Origin: Prosapia bicincta | Lineage: Eukaryota > Arthropoda > Insecta > Hemiptera > Cercopidae | NCBI GenBank assembly: GCA_036971475.1 | Contig: JBAIZL010000066.1 | Span: 1,092,501 to 1,156,500 of the forward strand | Length of the DNA: 64,000 nucleotides | Direction: 5' to 3' | Shown: piece after piece, positions 1 through 12,200 of the stretch | Layout of the letters: the number at the start of each line of letters is the position of its first letter | Numbering within the stretch: position 1 is the first letter of the stretch | Notes under the pieces: model-generated | Database searches by the model: none | The model's input: the letters and a program-made list of their open reading frames with translations, nothing else | What the model was told of the DNA's origin: nothing | Made by a program: the position numbers and the translations under genes

Positions 1-160
1 TTTACATTGTTATCAACTGATATTGGCGATAACTTGGAGAGTAAAATGCATATGGGAAAATATATTATTGATTGTCAGGTAGTGTAGTATTAGCTTTGCT
101 TAAAAACTAAGCTCAAATTTGGATGAGAAAATGATAATTATAAAAGTTTCAAATACCTAC

Positions 161-220
161 CTCAGGGCAACCAATAGCAGCATCATAGCCTGCAGAGATA
201 ATGATGAGTTCTGGTTGAAA
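161..220 (-). CDS. HDAC6: HDAC6-like exon 8
   Basis: 60-nt exon (20 codons), phase 0/0, acceptor ctgcag, donor gtaggt. It encodes [20 protein letters not shown], which contains the Asp that ligates zinc in SAG[FY]DA. The rest of the catalytic domain lies outside the window to the left. Confidence 0.93.
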
Positions 221-3200
221 CTGCAGTGGAACAAATACAACATATAATTAGTAATATATAAGAAAGGAACTTTGTCTTAGACATTAAATAGCAACAAAAC
301 AATTGGTCTTAATGGCAGTAAAAACATTTATTTTATATTAAAATTTCAAAATAGAAGTCTTGAGTTTGGAAAACCATAACTAGAGTTCTGAACACAAGAA
401 GTAATAATGGAAGTTCTACTTTATGATTTGATTTAAAAATTCCAAATTTTAATGGTATGCCGCCTAAAAATGACTACTATCTATGCCTAGATGTAGATTG
501 TAGATCTGTAAGTAGAAGAATTAAATAGTCCTTCTTATCTTCAAATTAAACATTGCTTGTATAAGAGTGTGTAAGCTGAAGTGTTAATTGTATAATACAC
601 AAATATTTTTTAAGAAATACTTTATTTATTGTTAATATTTCTTTTGCTTCCATAAGCCAGGATTTCAATACAAATAAGTATTTATATGATAATTAGTTCT
701 GATTTCAAGTCAAATTATAACACATAGAGTTCAGGCACTGCTAAACTGGTTCAAAACATGAAAGAAATAATGAGTATTACAATGAAAATATTGGAAATAA
801 CGCCAATACCAGAAAAATAATAAAAAATAACAAATAATACAAGTTACTTAAGATTAAACCCTTGTAGATTTCGATGACCATGTCATCATCATTAGAGGGT
901 TTTATAACAAAATACAATCTAGCAAACATGAAGTTACAAACTAGAGTGACTCTCTAGTCAATGGTCATTGAAGTATATAAGGGTTTATTCTTAAGTAACT
1001 TGTATTACTTGTTATTTTTGATTATTTTTCTGGTATTGGCGTTATTTCCAATATTTTCATTGTAATATATTGTACCACTTAGTTCTTGATATTGTATAAA
1101 TAATGAGTAGTAAAACCTCATTAAAAACGTGATATTAGATGGCCTAAACAATAGCATCCTGAGACTATCTATCTGACAAAAACCTTAACAACACCTCTGG
1201 TTCACACATGCTTTGCAACCTAATATATTGTGGCTGGCTAAGGGTTTTTAAAGAGACTATAGTGGTTTACGTAACATAATCTGAAACCTTTAGAGGAAAT
1301 TACTATGCCGTTTGGGTAACCACAGACTTCAGTATATAACAATTGTAAGAAAAGTACAAGAACAATGAGCCATTAGCAAGAGCAATAGAAAAAATATTTG
1401 AATAAAAGTACACAAAACACTAAAATGTTAACAAAAAATGTTTATGTCAAACCACAGGCCAGACATTTAATTCACATAATTTTATAAGTTGTGAATTCAA
1501 ATAAAAGATTATAAAAGAAATCATATTAAAAGTGCATAAAGAGTGAAAACTATAAACAAGAGTATAAAAAGCACAAATGATGACAGGAATCTAATAATGG
1601 CCACAAAAGGGAAACCTTGATGAAGTTTATATACACAAACAATAACAGGATAAATAATGGTGAAGGGAAAATGTGGAGATTATTGAGTAATTTTTAATAA
1701 GCTAGAGGCTCTTGAAAAATCTAAAGGGCAAATATGTAACAAGGATAGAAAGCAAAGAAACCAATAAAAGATTTTAAGAACGACTGGATAAGTGTTAGAA
1801 GTATGGATGATGTACTATGAACATACGTTTAAAAGATAGGCATATGGTGAGTGACATTCCAATATTTTTAATGCCTAAATGTTTATAGTTATACAAAAAG
1901 AAGTTAGTGACTTATTATTCCAGTTTTTTGCAATTACACAATTATCTTTACCAAAACAAAGTTTATAAATATAATAAAACCTTTAACTATAATAGCATGT
2001 ATCAAATTGTCCATGTACATATTAGGTAACAACAGTTTCAGCATACTATGCCATTATCAGACCCTCTATAAATGGGAAAATATTATTAATAGTAATCAAT
2101 ATTAATGCTGAGATAAATATATAAACATAATTGATAACTAATTACTCATGTTGATTTCTTATTTTCAAAGGATTTGAAGAGCATAATATGTTGACACTTC
2201 AGAAATCCAATAGTCATATGGACTAATCTATTTATTAGTTGTTAATAAATAGTAATTCTACGATTTATAGAAGTTATTTAAACTACTATTTAAACTATTA
2301 TAATAGTGGTAAATTTAAACTACTATTTAAACTATTATAATAGTGGTAAATTTAAACTACTATTTAATAGTAGTGATCTATTTATTGTTGTTATTACACA
2401 TTTTCTAGAGGTATTATTAATTAATTAATTGGCCAGTAACATTTAATGAATTTGGACACTATACACAAGAGAATAGACAAAGCAAATAACCAGACTTAAG
2501 AACGAGTTGAATATGGTGAAACGTAAGCCTCTAATGGTTTATAGTAGTAAATTAAGAAGTAATTTAAACGCACAGCATAGAACAATGCCAGAAATGAAAA
2601 TCTCTCAGGTACTAGTATATGTAAAAACAGCAGGGAAAACAAGGCAAGATGAGTAAGAGAACAGAGAACCTTAAAGGGCCTTAAATCTAGCTGTTACGAG
2701 ATTAGATAGAGAAAACGAAAAGAACAATGTGCCTGAAAACTGCCTGAGTTAAAACAGTTGCAGTTGAATAGTGGCCAAAATTACGTCAATAATATTAAGG
2801 AAATACATATGATACAAGGGACGTTAACAGTAAAATTACACCACAATTATTTTGAGAATGAGGGATTAATAGAGGAATGGTAGCAAGTGGTGTTAAATAG
2901 AAGAATAGAATAATTATACAATTTAGTGGGTTTCTTGTTAGGATCGTGTTGTACTAAAAAAAGGAGAAAAATGTTTACACATGAAGGCAAAATATCTAAG
3001 GATATACAATGTGCTGGATGACTGAAGAATACAAAGAAGTCTTTGTCAACCGAACTAGAATTAGAATTTTATGTTATGTAAAAAAATTAGAATTCTTTAA
3101 CCACCCAACAGCAGGTGGGGCAAAAATAAAAGATGAAAAGTTCTTTAATGTTACATTAGAAACACAAGCAAAGTAGAAGAAGGGTATTTTACATGATATT

Positions 3201-6200
3201 TTAGAGTAAGCATCTAATAGAATACGAATTTACAAGGTAAATTTTCTAAATGATAATAGAACATTGAAAAGAAACTTTATAATTTAAAAATAAAAACAAA
3301 AACTTATAAAAACCTCTGTAGCCATTGGTAGAAGCACTTGTTGAAATATTGCCAAGTATTCTGCATCTGCCATCCCAATTTCATTTAGAGGAATATTAAA
3401 GTTAAACCCTTTTCCTTGACCTTCTCCTATATAGTCAAAATCTGATTCTCGTAAATTTGGCCAAAATGTCCCATTTTGATAACGATGAATTGAGAAATAA
3501 ACAACTCTGAAAAGCATAAATGGTCACCAAAATTAAATTTTATACATAATTACCATAAATTACATAGCTTTACTAACAAACTATTATTACGAGATTTAGA
3601 GTGCTTTATGGGGATCATTCAAGTTGACTATTATTACCTAGGAAGAATATAGAAAGCATTACAAATATAGATCGATTTATTCTTAATGCACAGCCTCCTG
3701 TAGAAAGTGACAATAGACCATCTTTAATTTGGATGTTGCTACTGAAAATATGTGCCCAGTTAAGAACAACTATTTATTTATTTTAACCAGAAATTACATC
3801 TTTTGCCCACTGACTTCTTTTCCTGTATTTTGCCCTCTATTTCTAGTCTTAAATTCTTGTATTTCTTGCAACTCATCAAGTATCCCATATTACTCATTGT
3901 TTTCTGTTATTGTTAGCATGAATTCCTTCCTTTTCTGTATTCCAACAACAACTTTCTTATTTATTAATCTCAAAGCCCATGTCAGCTTCAACACACACCT
4001 GAATAAATACATCTCTAAGGCATCTATTTTTATGTCATTAGGCTGTTTCCAACTTTTCTATCCATATAAAACATGGGGTGGGGAAGACATAACATCTCAT
4101 CATACACTCTTCATGTAATAGTTCATTTAATTTTGTAAAAGACTGTTTCATGCCGTAGAAGACCTTACCTAAATCAGGTTTGATTATTGATTTTATTTTG
4201 GTTTTTAAAATACATAAACTGTTAATATTGGTTATGAAGTACCGTAATATCCTGTACTTACACAATAGGTGGGACCGAGCGATAACATTGTAACCCGAAT
4301 TTGCGCAAGTCGGGGTATAATTTTACATACAATGAGATAGGAATCATGTTTAATTGGGACCAAAGACTAAATAAACTAATAATTTAGAAGGAAAACGTGT
4401 ATGTATTAAACCTTATATACATAATAAAACAAAATATTATATTATATGCATACATATTGCAAAGAAGTAAGTAAAAAGAAGTTATTTTGACATAGAAGGC
4501 TTCATAAAATCTAGTAAATTCGTTTGAAGAATTGAAGATTTTTTCTTCTAACACAGAATATCCTCGTAACTCGCTAATTTTTTTGTTTTGTGGCAGAAAA
4601 ACATTCTTCGTTGGAGTCTATGTTTTCCAAAACTTGCTCAATTAAACTAAGGCCTTTTGTCAAGTTTTTAACCATCATGTTATCTTCTACGTCAACTGGG
4701 TCTAAAGAATCTGCGTTTTTAAGGTTGCTCTTAAGAATTTCTATGAACTCATCAATTAATTGTCAGCTCCTGGTTGTGTAAATCCAGCAGTTCTTGAATC
4801 TCATCATTGTTCATTTCTAAATTTAGTTTTCTGGTAAATCGAGAACTTCTTCAATCACATCAGCAATTTCATCAGACGCTGACACTGATTCCGCTTGAGT
4901 TTCAGTGGCAAAAAAAAATAGATACACCTTTTTCCAAACTACATTCAAAGTATTTTTGTGAAATTTCATTCCAAAATTGACCAATGATTCTCAAAGCATT
5001 TAATACATTGAATGGTTTCCAAAAATCTTTAACAGAGAGCTCGTTGCTCTGTCTCATAGCTTCATGCAGATGAGCAAATAATCTTCTTGTGCAATAAGCT
5101 TTAAATGTTTTGATGACTCCCTGATCCATTGGTTGAAGCAAACTAGTTGTGTTTGGTCGTAAAAATAACACTTTCACGCGTGTGTCGAAATTAGTTAAAG
5201 TAGTAGGAGGATGGCCAAGTGCATTGTCAAATAATAGAAATCACTTTCAAAGGAATTTTTTAGACTGACAATACTGTTCGACTTGAGGTATAAAATGATG
5301 ACCAAACCAGTCCTCAAAAAAAACCTGTCACCCAAGCTTTCTGATTTGACTTCCAAATCATGGACAAGCAAGCTTTAGACATATTTTTTAATGCCCTTAG
5401 ATATTCTGAGCGATAAACTATGAGAGATTGCAACTTACAGTCACCAGCTGTATTTGCGCCAACCATCACTGTCAATCGGTCTTTGGCGGCCTTAAAACAT
5501 GAAATATTTTCTCTTCATTAGCTATAAAAGATATCTTAGGCATTTTCATCCAGAACAGGCCAGTTTCTGCATAACTCGGACAGCATGATTTAAAACCGTG
5601 TAGCTTGGGAACGTGTAAGACAGGGTAGCGTAGGTCGAGGTACTACTGTACTTAAAAGAACTAACTTGCTCTATTTGCTAATTGTTAATTAATAAGTTAG
5701 CTTTAACTCTGGTTTTTGTGAAAACAAGAAAGTTAGATCCTCTATATCATCAACTAATACAAGACATCACACCACTTAGGTTTACTCCTCATCTCATGTA
5801 GCACTGTTTTTGGTTCTCTATAACAAAGCAAAATGCTACTCCCTGCTTAGGAGTGCAATGAAACTTCATACTCCTTTTTAACCACTAATGTTATTCACCA
5901 TCACACCACTTAGGTTTACTCCTTATCTCTTGGAGCACTGTTTTTGGTTCTCTATAACAAAGCAAAATGCTACTCCCTGCTTAGGAGTGCAATGAAACTT
6001 CATACTCCTTTTTAACCACTAATGTTATTCACCATCACACCACTTAGGTTTACTCCTTATCCCATGGAGCACTGTTTTTGGCCCTCTATACAAAGCAAAA
6101 TTCTACTTCACTACTTTAGTAGTGCAATGAAACTTCATACTCCTTTTTAACCACTAATGTTATTCACCATCACACCACTTAGGTTTACTCCTTATCTCTT

Positions 6201-9200
6201 GGAGCACTGTTTTTGGCCCTCTATACAAAGCAAAATGCTACTCCCTGCTTTAGTAGTGCAATGAAACTTCATACTCCTTTTTAACCACTAATGTTATTCA
6301 CCATCACACCACTTAGGTTTACTCCTTATCTCTTGGAGCACTGTTTTTGGCCCTCTATACAAAGCAAAATGCTACTCCCTGCTTTAGTAGTGCAATGAAA
6401 CTTCATACTCCTTTTTAACCACTAATGTTATTCACCATCACACCACTTAGGTTTACTCCTTATCTCTTGGAGCACTGTTTTTGGCCCTCTATACAAAGCA
6501 AAATGCTACTCCCTGCTTTAGTAGTGCAATGAAACTTCATACTCCTTTTTAACCACTAATGTTATTCACCATCACACCACTTAGGTTTACTCCTTATCTC
6601 TTGGAGCACTGTTTTTGGTTCTCTATAACAAAGCAAAATGCTACTCCCTGCTTAGGAGTGCAATGAAACTTCATACTCCTTTTTAACCACTAATGTTATT
6701 CACCATCACACCACTTAGGTTTACTCCTTATCTCATGGAGCACTGTTTTTGGCCATCTATACAAAGCAAAATTCTACTTCACTGCTTTAGTAGTGCAATG
6801 AAACTTCATACTCCTTTTTAACCACTAATGTTATTCACCATCACACCACTTAAGTTTACTCCTCATCTCATGTAGCACTGTTTTTGGCCCTCTATACAAA
6901 GCAAAATTCTACTTCACTGCTTTAGTAGTGCAATGAAACTTCATACTCCTTTTTAACCACTAATGTTATTCACCATCACACCACTTAGGTTTACTCCTTA
7001 TCTCTTGGAGCACTGTTTTTGGCCCTCTATACAAAGCAAAATGCTACTCCCTGCTTTAGTAGTGCAATGAAACTTCATACTCCTTTTTAACCACTAATGT
7101 TATTCACCATCACACCACTTAGGTTTACTCCTTATCCCATGGAGCACTGTTTTTGGCCCTCTATACAAAGCAAAATTCTACTTCACTGCTTTAGTAGTGC
7201 AATGAAACTTCATACTCCTTTTTAACCACTAATGTTATTCACCATCACACCACTTAGGTTTACTCCTTATCCCATGGAGCACTGTTTTTGGCCCTCTATA
7301 CAAAGCAAAATGCTACTCCCTGCTTTAGTAGTGCAATGAAACTTCATACTCCTTTTTAACCACTAATGTTATTCACCATCACACCACTTAGGTTTACTCC
7401 TTATCCCATGGAGCACTGTTTTTGGCCCTCTATACAAAGCAAAATGCTACTCCCTGCTTTAGTAGTGCAATGAAACTTCATACTCCTTTTTAACCACTAA
7501 TGTTATTCACCATCACACCACTTAGGTTTACTCCTTATCTCTTGGAGCACTGTTTTTGGCCCTCTATACAAAGCAAAATGCTACTCCCTGCTTTAGTAGT
7601 GCAATGAAACTTCATACTCCTTTTTAACCACTAATGTTATTCACCATCACACCACTTAGGTTTACTCCTTATCCCATGGAGCACTGTTTTTGGCCCTCTA
7701 TACAAAGCAAAATGCTACTCCCTGCTTTAGTAGTGCAATGAAACTTCATACTCCTTTTTAACCACTAATGTTATTCACCATCACACCACTTAGGTTTACT
7801 CCTTATCTCTTGGAGCACTGTTTTTGGCCCTCTATACAAAGCAAAATGCTACTTCACTGCTTTAGTAGTGCAATGAAACTTCATACTCCTTTTTAACCAC
7901 TAATGTTATTCACCATCACACCACTTAGGTTTACTCCTTATCCCATGGAGCACTGTTTTTGGCCCTCTATACAAAGCAAAATGCTACTCCCTGCTTTAGT
8001 AGTGCAATGAAACTTCATACTCCTTTTTAACCACTAATGTTATTCACCATCACACCACTTAGGTTTACTCCTTATCTCTTGGAGCACTGTTTTTGGCCCT
8101 CTATACAAAGCAAAATGCTACTCCCTGCTTTAGTAGTGCAATGAAACTTCATACTCCTTTTTAACCACTAATGTTATTCACCATCACACCACTTAGGTTT
8201 ACTCCTTATCCCATGGAGCACTGTTTTTGGCCCTCTATACAAAGCAAAATTCTACTTCACTACTTTAGTAGTGCAATGAAACTTCATACTCCTTTTTAAC
8301 CACTAATGTTATTCACCATCACACCACTTAGGTTTACTCCTTATCTCTTGGAGCACTGTTTTTGGCCCTCTATACAAAGCAAAATGCTACTTCACTGCTT
8401 TAGTAGTGCAATGAAACTTCATACTCCTTTTTAACCACTAATGTTATTCACCATCACACCACTTAGGTTTACTCCTTATCCCATGGAGCACTGTTTTTGG
8501 CCCTCTATACAAAGCAAAATGCTACTCCCTGCTTTAGTAGTGCAATGAAACTTCATACTCCTTTTTAACCACTAATGTTATTCACCATCACACCACTTAG
8601 GTTTACTCCTTATCCCATGGAGCACTGTTTTTGGCCCTCTATACAAAGCAAAATGCTACTCCCTGCTTTAGTAGTGCAATGAAACTTCATACTCCTTTTT
8701 AACCACTAATGTTATTCACCATCACACCACTTAGGTTTACTCCTTATCTCATGTAGCACTGTTTTTGGCCCTCTATACAAAGCAAAATGCTACTCCCTGC
8801 TTTAGTAGTGCAATGAAACTTCATACTCCTTTTTAACCACTAATGTTATTCACCATCACACCACGTAGGTTTACTCCTTATCCCATGGAGCACTGTTTTT
8901 GGCCCTCTATACAAAGCAAAATGCTACTCCCTGCTTTAGTAGTGCAATGAAACTTCATACTCCTTTTTAACCACTAATGTTATTCACCATCACACCACTT
9001 AGGTTTACTCCTTATCCCATGGAGCACTGTTTTTGGCCCTCTATACAAAGCAAAATTCTACTTCACTGCTTTAGTAGTGCAATGAAACTTCATACTCCCG
9101 TTGTAACAACATATTACTTGTAAAAATAAAATCACAGCAATTACTTGGTTCAGTCTTATCTTAAAAATAAAAACTGTTATCAACTATAAGTAATTATTGT

Positions 9201-12200
9201 GTAACTAAATTAATGCTTTTGAACTTACTTGGTGATACATTTAGAAACAATCGTTTCATTTACGAACCTGACACTCTACTCGCTTTGAAAAATGAAGTAG
9301 TGTCAGCTTCATAAATGAAACAATTGTTTCTAAACGTGTCAGCAAGTAAGCTCTAAGGTATTCACTTAGTTATGCAATAATTACTTATAGTTTATGCAGT
9401 GAATTCAAGATGATTACAACAGGTGTGTATCTAGGTGTATTGGCATCGACCCTTCCCTTATGATTAGAACAATCAATGTTATCAAAAAGATCATGTCCTA
9501 TCATGAAAGCAAAGTCCAGAACTTTTTTAATCCAGCAAGTTAAAATATCACGCTAGAAATGTGTAATGGTTTAAACATCTCAACTATTTTGTAGCAATTA
9601 ATTTTAATTTAACAATTGTGATACAATTGAACAGTTTTTAAATATTCTTTTGTTATTAAAAAGGCATTTAAAATTTCATGTTAAATAGACATACAGTAGA
9701 GTCTTGAAATTCCGAATCCTGATGATTCGAGCTTCCATTAAACTCAAGCCTATTTTATCTATTTTAAAGTAAATGATGAGCCTGGTTTCCAAGAAATGTT
9801 TATATCAATATGGTATGCAAAGAAAATGAGCCGGGCTTCCAAGAAATGTTTATATCAATACAGTATGCAGAGGAAATAATCCGACTTCCAAAAAATGTTT
9901 ATACCAATACGGTATGCAAAGAAAATGAGCCGGGCTTCCAAAAAATGTTTATATCAATACAGTATGCAAAGGAAATGATCCGGCTTCCAAAAAATGTTTA
10001 TACCAATACGGTATGCAAAGGAAATGAGCCGGGCTTCCAAGAAATGTTTATATCAATACAGTATGCAAAGGAAATGATCCGGCTTCCAAAAAATGTTTAT
10101 ACCAATACGGTATGCAAAGAAAATGAGCCGGGTTTCCAAAAAATGTTTATATCAATACAGTATGCAAAGGAAATGATCCGGCTTTCAAAAAATGTTTATA
10201 CCAATACGGTATGCAAAGGAAATGAGCCGGGCTTCCAAGAAATGTTTATACCAATATGGTATGCAGAGGAAATGAGTCGGGCTTCTATATCAATACAATA
10301 TGCAGAGGAAATGAGCCGGGCTTCCAAGAAATGTTTATACCAATACGGTATGCAGAGGAAATGAGTCGGGCTTCCAAGAAATGTTTATATCAATACAGTA
10401 TGCAGAGGAAATGATCCGGCTTCCAAGAAATGTTTATACCAGTACGGTATGCAGAGGAAATGAGCCGGGCTTCCAAGAAATGTTTATATTAATACAGTAT
10501 GCAGAGGAAATGATCCGGCTTCCAAGAAATGTTTATATCAATATAGTATGCAGAGGAAATGATCCGGCTTCCAAAAAATGTTTATACCAATCCGGCTTCC
10601 AAAAAATGTTTATACCAATACGGTATGCAGAGGAAATGAGCCGGGCTTCCAAGAAATGTTTATATAAAGTTCTATAAACTTATTTAGTGCATTTTTAATT
10701 ATAATGTTAGGGATGAATAAAGCCTATTTTCTTTAATGCATAGGAACGCATATCTGTATAATCCGAGTTTTCGGTCTCATCTTCCTCAAATTATTGAGAG
10801 TCTACTGTATTTCATATTATGTTCTCTAGACAGATTTACAAATATCTTATTTAAAAAAATTCTCATTAGTGACAAGGTTTAAAATTATGAATTGAGTATT
10901 CTGAGAGGCTCAAAAGATTTGTTACAGATTTTTTATAGGACAAAGCTTGAAATGCTATTTTGAAGATGAAAATATAATGAAAAGAAAAGAGTTAGATTAA
11001 TCTGGATTTAGGGTTTTGAAGGTAGAAACATGTTTGCTTATGTTACTACCTTGGGTCATCATAAAACATCTGCTGGGTTGCCTGTCCATGATGGGCATCC
11101 CAATCTACAATCAGGATTCGTGAAATATTCAGATTTCTAAGAGCATGTTCTGCAGCAACAGCGACATTGTTGAAAAAACAGTATCCACAATACTCACTCT
11201 TCATTGCATGATGTCCAGGAGGTCTTAACACAAGATACAAACATTCTTAGATTAATTTTGTATTTTTGTAAACAAACTATAAAATAACAAAAAAATTATT
11301 TATCATTAAATTTTTATTAATTAAACACTTGTAAATATTGAAACTAGTAGCTCACGTGAAGATGAAATCAACAAATATAAGTTTTATTAATTTTATTTAC
11401 ATACAAAAAATAATTATTATTATTATTATTGTATGAGGTCATATACTGAAATTACAAAAAAATATTTCAATTATTCAACAACAAATCAATTAATGATTAT
11501 TTTATGAAAATCTTGTCTTGATCATCCAAGTTCTTTGTAAATAAAACTTACTTTTGTCCCAATAGACTTTATTTTATAATACCAAAGATGGACCCATCAA
11601 ATTTGGAAATCCAAGTAGAATTTTCTTGAGGAGTTTTTTTTTTTATATGACAAAGAACTTTTTAATGCTTTTAACCTACTAAAAAAATTATGTAACTATA
11701 CAGGGCAAAAGATTACTTCCTTTAAAAAAAGGCAATTAGAAGAATGCAGCAAAAACTGAAAAAAAATCACATACCGGTAAATAAAAAAAAACTCCACTTA
11801 TTTTAACCCTGCTCAACTGAAACCTAGCTTAACCAAAACGGGCCTGTACTGTAATTAAATGCAAATTCATATCAATGTTCGGGAACAAAACAGTGTTCAA
11901 TAAAATGAGTTGATTTTAAAATTATAAAAAAAAAATTAATAATAAAACGTATAACGTTTCCCTAATCTTTGAATTCATGCAACAACATGAATGTTTAACC
12001 ATAGTTAATATGTACATATACTAATAGCCATAAAATATACTGCATATTAACTTCTCCTAATTTAACCCAATAGCTTTGGTCCAATTACTTGGGTACTTAA
12101 GACAGAATTGGACTTCAGAATCCATTCAATCTTAGTAAGAAAGCGTTTTTGTTTAAAAATTCTTTAAAAACATTGTACTTCCAGATAGAAAAATTAAACT

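Noticed and set aside
3729..4118. 129-residue open frame on the plus strand
   Set aside because: It is antisense to the LINE remnant, low complexity, and has no family resemblance.
9240..9360. Hammerhead in family F palindromes
   Set aside because: GAAACAATTGTTTC has the GAAA-palindrome half, but no CUGAUGA box or stem II could be found at 9.3, 27.2 or 52.9 kb.
9810..10677. Repeat proteins of 184 and 98 residues
   Set aside because: Open frames follow from the 99-bp dimer period of a minisatellite inside a transposon. No start context, splice sites or conserved domain.
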